DNA of 64,000 nucleotides from JABDMH01 sp050298535 (lineage in GTDB: Bacteria; Bacteroidota; Bacteroidia; Chitinophagales; Saprospiraceae), in contig JBNKUI010000020.1 of assembly GCA_050298535.1 (NCBI GenBank), positions 1-64,000 on the forward strand. The letters are read 5' to 3'. Made by a program: the position numbers and the translations under genes. A model generated the notes under the pieces. It searched no databases. It worked only from the letters and a program-made list of their open reading frames with translations, and had not been told where the DNA came from. This document shows, in pieces, positions 56,333 to 64,000 of this stretch. The stretch's first letter is position 1, and each line of letters begins with the position of its first letter.

Positions 56333-56344
56333 TGATCGTCATCA
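56333..56344. promoter_or_regulatory. Candidate FNR/FixK-type box upstream of pckA
   Basis: TGAT-CGTC-ATCA, 72 bases upstream of the pckA start. Confidence 0.5.
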
Positions 56345-56448
56345 TGACACAAAATGATTAGAATGGTTACTTGAAATACCCCATCATGAAGCAATGTGGT
56401 ATGAGGAATGGACCGTTTACCCTCAACTGATACTTTAGAAGGCAAAAA

Positions 56449-56466
56449 CGAAAAGTGTTACCACTT
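56449..56466 (-). terminator. Candidate weak terminator after pntB
   Basis: On the minus strand AAGTG-GTAA-CACTT is followed by TTCGTTTTT. The stem is only five pairs. Confidence 0.35.
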
Positions 56467-56518
56467 CAGTACCAGCGCCAATGTAAGGTAGACCCAAGAA
56501 AGGTGCCTTGAAAGATTT

Positions 56519-57919
56519 CTACATATTCTTTACTTCCTGCACCAGTTTCTGGATTGAGTCTTTGGCATCTCCAAACAGCATTCGGTTCTTCTCATGGAAG
56601 AATAGCGGATTTTGAATACCAGCATATCCGGGACTCATACTCCTTTTGAGCACGATGATATTCTTGGCATTCCAGACTTCTAGTACAGGCATTCCATATA
56701 TTGGACTACCCGGATCATCTAAGGCTGCGGGGTTTACTACATCATTGGCACCCACGATCACTACCGTATCTATGTCCTTTAGTGCGGCGTTTGCATCCTC
56801 CAGATCCAGAAGTTTGGGATAGGGTACATCTGCTTCTGCCAACAATACATTCATGTGCCCGGGCATACGACCAGCGACCGGGTGGATGGCATATTTAACA
56901 TCCACATTATTGCCTTCCAGCAGGTCATCCAGTTCCTTAAGAGCCTTTTGAGCTTGAGCAACAGCCAGACCATAACCTGGAACAAACATGACTGAGTTAG
57001 CATAAAATAGCTGGATCGCAGCATCTGTCACGGTAGCTTCCTTAGCTACCTGATCACCACTTGCACCCTGGGCTGAGGCACCCGCTGAACCAAATCCACC
57101 GATGATCACGTTGAGCAATGATCGGTTCATGGCATCACACATAAGTACAGTGAGAATCGTACCTGCAGCACCTACTAGAATACCACCTACCAGCATGATT
57201 TGATTCCCATAGATTAAACCAGCGGCCGCTGCAGAAAGACCGGTAAAAGAGTTGAGCAGAGAGATCACCACAGGCATATCCGCACCACCAATTGGAGCTA
57301 CAAATGAAAATCCATATAGTAAACTCGCTACCAAAAAGATAACCATCAGTCCTATGCCAGCTGCCGAGCCTTGCACCATCAGCCACACTGCAAGAGCCAA
57401 AACCACGATTAAAAGAATAAGATTAATGATCGTGTGTCCAGGAAGGATGACATGTTTGTCTTTTATACGGCCATCCAGCTTTCCGAAGGCCAGCATACTA
57501 CCTGTGAAGGATACGGCTCCGATCAATAGAGTGAACAAGACAATACCAAGCTGTCCGAGACCCATAGTCATCGTACCATCATAGTATTTGAGGAGCTCAG
57601 CAAGTGCCAGAACGGTTGCGCAGGCTCCCCCTAATCCATTGAATACAGATACCATTTGAGGCATAGCTGTCATCGCAATTCGTTTAGCGGCCACCCAGCC
57701 GATAGCACCTCCGACGACCAGGCCGATAAGGATCCATAGATAATTGTTATCACCTCCCGACATGGGAGCCACCAGTGTAGCCAGGATTGCAATACCCATC
57801 CCGATACTGGCCAGAATATTTCCTCTCCGTGCTGTGTCAGGCGAGCTCAGTAGTCTTAAGCCCCAGACGAAGGCAACAGCACCAATTAAATAACTGAGAT
57901 TGATTAAGCTGATCAGCAT
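56519..57919 (-). CDS. pntB: NAD(P) transhydrogenase subunit beta
   Basis: The 466-residue protein has about eight membrane helices in the first 260 residues (domain II), then the NADP-binding domain III with the GYGLAVAQAQ fingerprint, HPVAGRMPGHMNVLLAEA and SMSPGYAGIQNPLFF. With PntA it couples hydride transfer between NADH and NADP to proton flow, making NADPH. It starts three bases after pntA2, the third gene of the set. Confidence 0.95.
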   Translation of the reverse strand: MLISLINLSYLIGAVAFVWGLRLLSSPDTARRGNILASIGMGIAILATLVAPMSGGDNNYLWILIGLVVGGAIGWVAAKRIAMTAMPQMVSVFNGLGGACATVLALAELLKYYDGTMTMGLGQLGIVLFTLLIGAVSFTGSMLAFGKLDGRIKDKHVILPGHTIINLILLIVVLALAVWLMVQGSAAGIGLMVIFLVASLLYGFSFVAPIGGADMPVVISLLNSFTGLSAAAAGLIYGNQIMLVGGILVGAAGTILTVLMCDAMNRSLLNVIIGGFGSAGASAQGASGDQVAKEATVTDAAIQLFYANSVMFVPGYGLAVAQAQKALKELDDLLEGNNVDVKYAIHPVAGRMPGHMNVLLAEADVPYPKLLDLEDANAALKDIDTVVIVGANDVVNPAALDDPGSPIYGMPVLEVWNAKNIIVLKRSMSPGYAGIQNPLFFHEKNRMLFGDAKDSIQKLVQEVKNM

Positions 57920-57922
57920 CGA

Positions 57923-58234
57923 TTATTTCTTTTTCTTTTTAAACATTTCTAACATACGGTCAGTCACCGCGAATCCACCAATCACATTGGTCATTCCAAG
58001 GATGACCCCCAATGTACCCAGACCAAGCTGTACAACATCCCCGGCATCTGCCTGTCGAATGAGTAATATGGCACCTATGATAACCACCCCACTGACTGCA
58101 TTTGCTCCCGACATCAATGGTGTGTGCAGTACGGTAGGTACTTTGGAAATAACTTCGAAACCCAGAATGATCGTGAAGATCAACAGGTATATCATGATCA
58201 GTTGTTCATTAAAGAACTGAAGAACGGTATCCAT
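57923..58234 (-). CDS. pntA2: NAD(P) transhydrogenase subunit alpha, membrane part (PntA2)
   Basis: The 103-residue protein has three membrane helices (LLIFTIILGFEVISKVP, ANAVSGVVIIGAILLI, LGTLGVILGMTNVIGGF) and a Lys-rich tail. This is the small alpha-2 subunit of three-gene transhydrogenases, corresponding to the C-terminus of E. coli PntA. Gene order alpha1-alpha2-beta is standard. Confidence 0.93.
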   Translation of the reverse strand: MDTVLQFFNEQLIMIYLLIFTIILGFEVISKVPTVLHTPLMSGANAVSGVVIIGAILLIRQADAGDVVQLGLGTLGVILGMTNVIGGFAVTDRMLEMFKKKKK

Positions 58235-58243
58235 AATAAATCA

Positions 58244-59314
58244 TTAATGCGTGATAAAGGCAGACTGAACGATCTCGTTCTCAAAGTCGAGATTCAGTTC
58301 ACCTTCCTTGATGATCAGTTTCAGAAAGTTCAGCAGGTTATTGGCATACAGAGTACTAGCATCCTCTGGCATCTCATCGGCCAGCGCCGAATTTCCCACG
58401 ATATATACCCCTTTGTGTTGGATCGTCTGTCGATCCTTTGTGAGCTCACAGTTTCCTCCTGTGCTGGCGGCGAGGTCAACGATGACCGATCCTGGTTTCA
58501 TTTTTTCAACGGTAGAGGAGGGCACCAAAATAGGGGCCTTTCTTCCGCGAACCTGCGCTGTGGTAATGATGACATCTGCATTCATAGCTCTCTTCTGCAC
58601 CTCTTCGCGCTGTCGCTTTATAAAGTCTTCGTCTTGTTCTACCGCATAGCCACCGGCACCTGTGTCCTCTTTGGCACCTGCCACTTCTACGAAACGTGCT
58701 CCCAGACTTTCCACTTCTTGCTTAGCTGCGGTTCTTGTGTCAAATGCCTCAACCTGTGCTCCCAGTCTCTTGGCTGTCGCAATCGCTTGTAGACCCGCCA
58801 CACCTGCTCCAAGTATCAACACTTTAGAAGGTTTGATACTACCTGCTGCCGTGATCATCATGGGAAAGTATCGGGGCAGCAAATTGGCTGCGGTGAGTAC
58901 CGCCTTATATCCGGCGATACTTGCCATTGAACTCAATACATCCATAGATTGAGCCAACGTGGTTCTGGGAATCATATCCATGCTGATAGCCCGTAGTCCC
59001 TGTGTTTTGAGTCGCTCAGATACATCCTTGTCAAAAAAAGGCTTGAATTCGGAAATCAGCAAGGTATTCTTCTGCAACGATTTCAGCTCATCCTCAGGTA
59101 GTGGATTGATAGATATAAGAACATCCGAACGCTGTAATACTGCAGCTCTATCGATGATATTCGCACCATCATATGCATTATTGTCATATCCAGCATTGGC
59201 ACCGGCACCTGATTCGATCTGTAATGTGGCACCAAGATCCGCTAGTTTTTTAGCTACAGCAGGGACAATGGCAACTCGCTTATCGCTTTGTTCTTTGAGT
59301 ACGCCTATTCTCAT
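58244..59314 (-). CDS. pntA1: NAD(P) transhydrogenase subunit alpha, NAD-binding part (PntA1)
   Basis: The protein has 356 residues from the ATG at 59314. The longer frame to 59368 adds 18 residues unlike the family, which starts MRIGVLKEQSDKRVAIVP. The NAD-binding Rossmann motif is VLILGAGVAGLQAIATAKRLGA near residue 165; the RQ-type substrate loop follows. It binds NAD(H) and donates hydride to domain III of PntB. It is 100 bases downstream of the hexosaminidase gene but probably has its own promoter. Confidence 0.94.
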   Translation of the reverse strand: MRIGVLKEQSDKRVAIVPAVAKKLADLGATLQIESGAGANAGYDNNAYDGANIIDRAAVLQRSDVLISINPLPEDELKSLQKNTLLISEFKPFFDKDVSERLKTQGLRAISMDMIPRTTLAQSMDVLSSMASIAGYKAVLTAANLLPRYFPMMITAAGSIKPSKVLILGAGVAGLQAIATAKRLGAQVEAFDTRTAAKQEVESLGARFVEVAGAKEDTGAGGYAVEQDEDFIKRQREEVQKRAMNADVIITTAQVRGRKAPILVPSSTVEKMKPGSVIVDLAASTGGNCELTKDRQTIQHKGVYIVGNSALADEMPEDASTLYANNLLNFLKLIIKEGELNLDFENEIVQSAFITH

Positions 59315-59414
59315 AAGTTGGTCTAAATGTGGCTGTGAAAATAGATAAATATCCCAAGTTTGTGGCAAAGTCGTAGATGTTTACCCATGAGATCATCTAT
59401 CTTTTACACTCCTG

Positions 59415-62033
59415 TTATTTTTCAAATGATTCTGATACGATTGTCATAATCCGACTGTGACGTCCAGTGGTACTGAAAGTTGCAATTTTCACGAGCTGTC
59501 CTGCTTGAAGTTCAATCGGATTCTTATATAATGCAGATGATTGTGTCGGATCTGATCCATCCAGGGTATATCGAACCGCCAGGCCTGGAAATGTAGCGCT
59601 AGCAAATAATTTTCCATCCTGAATCATCGCGCCAGGGGGTGGTAGTCGATATCCATATCCACCTTCCAAATAGTCGAGGCGGGGCAATTCCATCTGTCCC
59701 AGCCGATTGGCAAATTCGTTCCAGGTCCGATCGAGCTGGCTTTCCACCTGATCTCGGGTTGATGCTCCTGACCAATCCGGAGCCGGGCTCCATGCTCTTT
59801 CAGCCAGCGCTAGCATTTTGGGAAGTAGCATATACTCCTGTCGCTCATCATTCCAAATTGTTTCGGACCACATCTCTCCCTGAATTCCCAAAATGTTATC
59901 ACGTGCATCTTTTTGCAGTGGAGTTTTCTCACGTGCGATAGCGAGGCCATCGACAGGACTTCCCTCGTCATCATAGAGCACTGATGAGAGGATGTTGAAC
60001 GGGGTAAATTCAAAGGCATTTCGGGTATCTACAAATCCGGACCAATACAAACCATCTTCCGATGGGTCGTAATCATAAGCCATGTCAAAATAGAGATTGG
60101 AAGAATTGCAGAGTACCACTTTATAACCCATGTTTGCCATCTTGTATGCCATGTCCTCATGGCCACCACCTAGTGTGGCGTTCCATACATAGGGTATTAT
60201 GTTTTTATCGGTCAGGGATGGATCTGGCGCCATTTGCATCAGGCCATCGGCCTCTTCTTCATGCATGACGATTTCTTCCCAACCTGCCAGTTGCAGATCA
60301 TACTTCGAAGCTATTTCCTGATAGCGTAGTATGAAGTACTTGAAAATGTCACGCTGATCGTCAATAAGGGGTTCATCGCTCATCAGTCTTTCACATTCAG
60401 GTGAGCCCATCCAGGATCCAGCTGGTACTTCATCACCTCCCATGTGAATCACTTCCAGGGGCACTTCAGCTTCCTCATGCATTTTTACTAATTCTCCTAT
60501 CACTTTGTCGAGGAAAGTATAGGGAGATTCCAGGCAGACACAGATTACGTTGTCTGAGTAGTTTTGGGCAGATATATACTGTGACTGATCATTAGGGTCG
60601 TGCAACTGATACACACGTGCCTCATTCTCATTGCCTGCTTCCATCGCTAGCTCATAGCGTTTTTGCATAGCTTTGATGGCGGCTCGTGCATGTCCGGGAC
60701 CATTGATTTCTGGTATCACTTCGATATGATGCTTCTTTGCCTCGCGGATCAGTTGCATATACTCATCCCGAGTCAGATAGCCACTACCTGCTTGATTAGA
60801 TCCTCCTCCCGATCCATATGCGGGAGGCAGTCCATCTTCCAAGGGTCCTTTTCGTACTCCATAGGTGGTGAGTTCAGGTAAGCCAGGGATTTCTAGCCGC
60901 CACCCTTCATCATCAGTCAGGTGGAGATGCAGCTTATTCAGCTTATAGAATCCCATCAGTCGCACTATTTTGATCAGCTGTTGTACATCTGAAAAGTTAC
61001 GCGCTATATCAATGTGCAACCCTCGATATGTAAACCGGGGTGCATCACGTATCTGAAGAGCAGGAACCGTCAAAGGGTCTGATATGACCCGGAGATTACC
61101 TACAGGAAAGAGTGCTCGAAGACTCTGGATGCCATAGTAGACACCTGCAGGGTCTGAGCCTGTGATTCTGACGGGATTCCCCCGAGCAATGTCCAGCGTA
61201 TACACAGACTGTCTTGAACCATTGACGGTCAGACTTGAGTCCAGGACCAGCTCGAGCTGTGAGACACCTTCCTGATCTGGGGAGAGAATGCGTACTGGGT
61301 TTTGCTGTACCTTATTGAGGTGAAGAGCCAGGTAGTCGGCCTCATCTTCCAGCCCTGCATCATATCGTATCGAAAGGTTATAGCTGAAAGTGAATGTAGA
61401 CCCGCGATAGTAGGTTTGAAAAGGGGAAGGAGTAATGTTTCCCATATTTTCCCGGTCCAGAAGGGAAACCGTTTGTTGTGATGCAAATCTTTCCTCCGCG
61501 GAAATATGCACCTTTTTCACGTCAGAGGCAGAATTGAAGGTCATTTCAGCGGGGTGCTCCAGGATCTCGTAGGAAACATCGATCAGGGACGGATTATCCC
61601 CGTCAAGTCGCAAAATATAGGGTCCCCTGGGAGCATGAGATGATTTAATAAATCTAAAATTAGATTGATATGTGATGGTCACGGATGAATCAGGCTCAAG
61701 GCGTGGAAAATCCTCCAGAGGTTTGATCTCATACAGGTCACCGCCTACATTGTTCATGATATACTTTTCCTCAGAGCCCACAGGGAAATATAATTGCAAA
61801 GGAAACTGACTAAAGTAAAGAGCCCATCCTTCCGCTGGCAAAGAAACTGTGCCCTTATTGGTCAGTGTGAATGTTGCTGTGCGCTTATCATCTCCTTCGG
61901 CAGCATCGTCTGAGAGTTGCCACGTTAATTCCAGATCTTCATCATTAGGCCATGGTGTGGACTGGGTCTTTTGATTTTGACATGAAAAGAAAAGCACAGG
62001 GGTAAGATAAAGTGCAAAGAAAAGTACTCTCAT
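59415..62033 (-). CDS. GH20 beta-N-acetylhexosaminidase lipoprotein
   Basis: The 872-residue protein has a lipoprotein signal (LFFSC, Cys18). Domains in order: N-terminal carbohydrate-binding CHB_HEX-like (about 30-170), a GH20b-like domain (about 190-335), the catalytic TIM barrel (about 335-760, starting RFTYRGLHIDIARNF), and a chitobiase C-terminal-like beta domain. The catalytic Asp-Glu pair is in HMGGDEVP near residue 533. It removes terminal GlcNAc/GalNAc from chitin oligomers or glycans at the cell surface. No chitin-uptake genes are adjacent. Confidence 0.93.
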   Translation of the reverse strand: MRVLFFALYLTPVLFFSCQNQKTQSTPWPNDEDLELTWQLSDDAAEGDDKRTATFTLTNKGTVSLPAEGWALYFSQFPLQLYFPVGSEEKYIMNNVGGDLYEIKPLEDFPRLEPDSSVTITYQSNFRFIKSSHAPRGPYILRLDGDNPSLIDVSYEILEHPAEMTFNSASDVKKVHISAEERFASQQTVSLLDRENMGNITPSPFQTYYRGSTFTFSYNLSIRYDAGLEDEADYLALHLNKVQQNPVRILSPDQEGVSQLELVLDSSLTVNGSRQSVYTLDIARGNPVRITGSDPAGVYYGIQSLRALFPVGNLRVISDPLTVPALQIRDAPRFTYRGLHIDIARNFSDVQQLIKIVRLMGFYKLNKLHLHLTDDEGWRLEIPGLPELTTYGVRKGPLEDGLPPAYGSGGGSNQAGSGYLTRDEYMQLIREAKKHHIEVIPEINGPGHARAAIKAMQKRYELAMEAGNENEARVYQLHDPNDQSQYISAQNYSDNVICVCLESPYTFLDKVIGELVKMHEEAEVPLEVIHMGGDEVPAGSWMGSPECERLMSDEPLIDDQRDIFKYFILRYQEIASKYDLQLAGWEEIVMHEEEADGLMQMAPDPSLTDKNIIPYVWNATLGGGHEDMAYKMANMGYKVVLCNSSNLYFDMAYDYDPSEDGLYWSGFVDTRNAFEFTPFNILSSVLYDDEGSPVDGLAIAREKTPLQKDARDNILGIQGEMWSETIWNDERQEYMLLPKMLALAERAWSPAPDWSGASTRDQVESQLDRTWNEFANRLGQMELPRLDYLEGGYGYRLPPPGAMIQDGKLFASATFPGLAVRYTLDGSDPTQSSALYKNPIELQAGQLVKIATFSTTGRHSRIMTIVSESFEK

Positions 62034-62468
62034 TTGATCAGTAATAGCTTGCGTACAAAGTAAATAAATTTCAAGTCAATCGTGAGAGCAGTAAGCCTCA
62101 GCCTCCATCGTGTATTAAACACTCTTGATGGGGGGCTCGAAGTTAGAGAAGATCAGTATTTGTCTGAGGAAATCAATCTGGAAGGTTGACTGACAGAGCA
62201 AAGCAAGCAATTGATTGATTTGCACCGATTCACTCGCAATAGATTTTCTAATGCATCTTTTGAGTAGAAGGCTGAGTCTCGACGAATCATTAGGATAAGT
62301 ACTAGAAAAGTGGGATTACAAATTGAATGGTAGTGGGTTATACATTAGACCATCTTTAATGTCTACTTACACATATTTAATTAATTCTTAACCATCAAAT
62401 GATATCGGACAGCCAGCTTTTATCTGTAATTTATGCTACAAATCTGGTAAACTTCAAATTTTCTGACT
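62034..62468. other. Non-coding gap between divergent GH20 and YkuK-like genes
   Basis: This AT-rich region should hold both promoters. I see no repeat of the R1 or R2 kind, no consensus box, and no convincing small gene. Confidence 0.5.
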
Positions 62469-62951
62469 ATGCAGACACTTAAAAGATGGCGTCGATTAAA
62501 TGGTGAGGTGATCGAAAAGCCGATTATTGAAGCTGTAGAGGAAACGATTTTACGTGAAATGGCCCTAGGAAACCGGCTAAAAGTATGTATCGGTACGGAC
62601 TCCCAGGGATATCAGAAGCATGTTGAATTTGCGACGGTTATTGTCTTTCTGAGAGAGAAGAAGGGAGGATTTATGTACATCTGCAAATCAGGTGTTCAGA
62701 ATTCCATGGGTATTAAGGAGCGGATGATTTCGGAAGTGGCTAAATCAGTGGAAATTGCCTATGCTCTATGTGATATCCTTGATAAATATGCTGTGGAACT
62801 GGAAGTGCATGCTGATATCAATACTGATCCGCACTTTCAATCAAATGTGGCGCTTAAGGAGGCTATGGGCTACATCCGAAGTATGGGATTCATCTTTAAG
62901 GCCAAGCCTGATGCATTTGCCAGCAGTAGTTGTGCCGATAAGATGGTTTGA
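62469..62951 (+). CDS. YkuK-family (DUF458) RNase H-like protein
   Basis: The 160-residue protein has the RNase H-like layout: a first strand LKVCIGTDSQGYQKHVEFATV with Asp in GTDSQ, and a later acidic strand LEVHADINTDPHFQSN with further Asp residues. It ends with a conserved KAKPDAFASSSCADKMV. This matches the YkuK/DUF458 family, linked to RNase H folds; its role is not established. It lies 66 bases upstream of an asparaginase gene on the same strand. Confidence 0.85.
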   Translation: MQTLKRWRRLNGEVIEKPIIEAVEETILREMALGNRLKVCIGTDSQGYQKHVEFATVIVFLREKKGGFMYICKSGVQNSMGIKERMISEVAKSVEIAYALCDILDKYAVELEVHADINTDPHFQSNVALKEAMGYIRSMGFIFKAKPDAFASSSCADKMV

Positions 62952-63017
62952 CCATGAGGGTTAGGTATACTGAAATCACCTCTATGATAAGGTGGGTGAA
63001 TACTGTATTTTGGCCAC

Positions 63018-63515
63018 ATGATAAGAATATTTATAACCGGTGGTACTTTCGATAAGACATACAATTATATCAGTGGTGAGTTGACTTTCTTTGAGACTCA
63101 CGTGAATGGAATGCTGAAACGTGGTCGGTGTTCGTTGGATATTGAGGTAGAGACTCTTATGATGAAAGACAGTTTGGAGATGACAGATGAAGACCGACAA
63201 TTGATTGCGGAAGCGTGCAATCGAGTCTCAGAAAACAGAATGGTGGTCACACATGGGACAGATACTATGGTACAAACAGCGGCCTATCTGTCCAAGCAAG
63301 TCAGGAATAAGACCGTCATTTTGACTGGAGCGATGATACCTTACACTTTCGGCACATCTTCCGACGGATTCTTCAATATTGGAGCTGCATTGGCATTCGC
63401 CCAGACGCTGGATGCAGGTATTTATGTGGCTATGAATGGACGGTATTTTGATTGGAATAATGTCCGTAAAAATTATACTACCGGATACTTTGAAACCATC
63501 AATTCTCTTTCATAA
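63018..63515 (+). CDS. Single-domain L-asparaginase-like protein
   Basis: The 165-residue protein corresponds to the N-terminal catalytic domain of type I/II asparaginases. GGTFDK carries Thr10, THGTDTM carries Thr81-Asp82, and RKNYTTGYF carries Lys151, so the residues equivalent to the catalytic Thr, Thr, Asp and Lys are present. The C-terminal domain, half of a normal asparaginase, is absent and the stop is clean. It may act on asparagine or another amide, or be a compact relative of unknown substrate. Confidence 0.82.
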   Translation: MIRIFITGGTFDKTYNYISGELTFFETHVNGMLKRGRCSLDIEVETLMMKDSLEMTDEDRQLIAEACNRVSENRMVVTHGTDTMVQTAAYLSKQVRNKTVILTGAMIPYTFGTSSDGFFNIGAALAFAQTLDAGIYVAMNGRYFDWNNVRKNYTTGYFETINSLS

Positions 63516-63553
63516 TCCATCAAGTGGAACCCAACCAGTATTTTCCTAATCCA

Positions 63554-63970
63554 TTAGTCGCAATGTGCCAGGGTAGTTTCGAGTGGGAGCTGAGTTTGAT
63601 CCGACTCTATGTCTACGGTTCTTGATTGCTGGACGTTACCCTTCTTATCCAAAAGGACCAGCTGGTAGGAAGCAAATGGGGAAGACTCTTTGTCTATCAC
63701 CATAAACTGCTGACCATCTTTTCTTGAGGTGATTTCCAGCGACTCGACAATACTTAGCATCTCATTATGGCAAATCTTATAAAGGACGAAGCGATCTGAC
63801 TGTTTTGGAAGGTCCTTTGATTGCCAAACGATCAGTATTTCTCCCTGATGCATTACTTTGGCTTCTAGCGTAGATGTGGAATTGTACATCATTGGATCAT
63901 CATTGGCCTTCATTGTCCCCATAGACAAGCATAGAGAAAATGTAACCAGGAATATTAATTTCTTTTTCAT
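63554..63970 (-). CDS. Small secreted hypothetical protein
   Basis: The 138-residue protein has a signal peptide (about 1-22, MKKKLIFLVTFSLCLSMGTMKA). The mature part is beta-rich, with an immunoglobulin-like/fibronectin-like look (ILIVWQSKDLPKQSDRFVLYK, SSPFASYQLVLLDKKGNV). No catalytic motif or sorting domain is visible. The family is not recognised. It is convergent with the asparaginase gene. Confidence 0.68.
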   Translation of the reverse strand: MKKKLIFLVTFSLCLSMGTMKANDDPMMYNSTSTLEAKVMHQGEILIVWQSKDLPKQSDRFVLYKICHNEMLSIVESLEITSRKDGQQFMVIDKESSPFASYQLVLLDKKGNVQQSRTVDIESDQTQLPLETTLAHCD

Positions 63971-64000
63971 CTTAATTCATTCGGAGTTTATAACTACATG

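Overview
The window looks like a chromosome segment from a Bacteroidota bacterium, probably a free-living member related to Saprospiria or Cytophagia. Supporting signs are the fused CcoN-CcoO oxidase polypeptide, a TonB-receptor-like outer-membrane protein with a carboxypeptidase-regulatory N-domain, few clear Shine-Dalgarno sequences, several likely TTG/GTG starts, ECF sigma/anti-sigma pairs, and an ATP-dependent PEP carboxykinase. No rRNA, tRNA, CRISPR array or complete insertion sequence was recognised.

Layout. 0-5.3 kb: a DUF559 nuclease-like gene beside a hairpin repeat, an ECF sigma/anti-sigma unit followed by two secreted DUF4097-like proteins, and a serine hydrolase. 5.3-5.8 kb: a non-coding tandem repeat with TGAAGTT hairpins. 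5.9-9.2 kb: a tightly overlapping sugar-modification operon (GT2, Gfo/Idh/MocA dehydrogenase, hexapeptide acyltransferase, DegT aminotransferase). 9.4-13.7 kb: an acyl-CoA operon (acyl-CoA dehydrogenase, SDR, MDR reductase, enoyl-CoA isomerase-like protein). 13.8-46 kb: a large stress and micro-oxic respiration island. 46-54 kb: ClpB, a heptaheme cytochrome, a lipoprotein and an outer-membrane beta-barrel protein. 54.7-59.3 kb: PEP carboxykinase and a three-gene proton-translocating transhydrogenase. 59.4-64 kb: a GH20 hexosaminidase lipoprotein, a YkuK-like protein, a single-domain asparaginase and a small secreted protein.

The most interesting part is the 13.8-46 kb island. It contains seven tandem-domain universal stress proteins (one fused to a thioredoxin-like domain), four stand-alone CBS-pair proteins, a GCS2-CBS fusion, Hsp20, a ribosome hibernation factor, FtsH, thioredoxin, a CbpA-type co-chaperone, an eRF1-like protein, and a complete cbb3 oxidase set (ccoI, S, NO, Q, P, G, H and a TauE-like gene). 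At its centre lies a two-gene regulatory unit. One gene encodes a histidine kinase whose PAS domain has the FixL haem-pocket residues (His63, Arg69, Arg83). The other encodes a response regulator in which a receiver domain is fused to a complete CRP/FNR-type DNA-binding protein, in effect FixJ and FixK combined.

I found eleven copies of the palindrome TGAY-N4-RTCA in promoter regions, plus three TGAG variants. They lie upstream of hsp20, the hibernation-factor operon, ftsH/GCS2-CBS, thioredoxin, the eRF1-like/cbpA operon, a small membrane protein, the kinase operon itself and the CBS/Usp operon, ccoS-NOQP, ccoI, a DUF983 gene and pckA. I infer an oxygen-controlled dormancy/micro-oxic regulon that works like DosR or FixLJ-K but is built from different parts. 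The binding, the haem and the regulation are predictions from sequence only.
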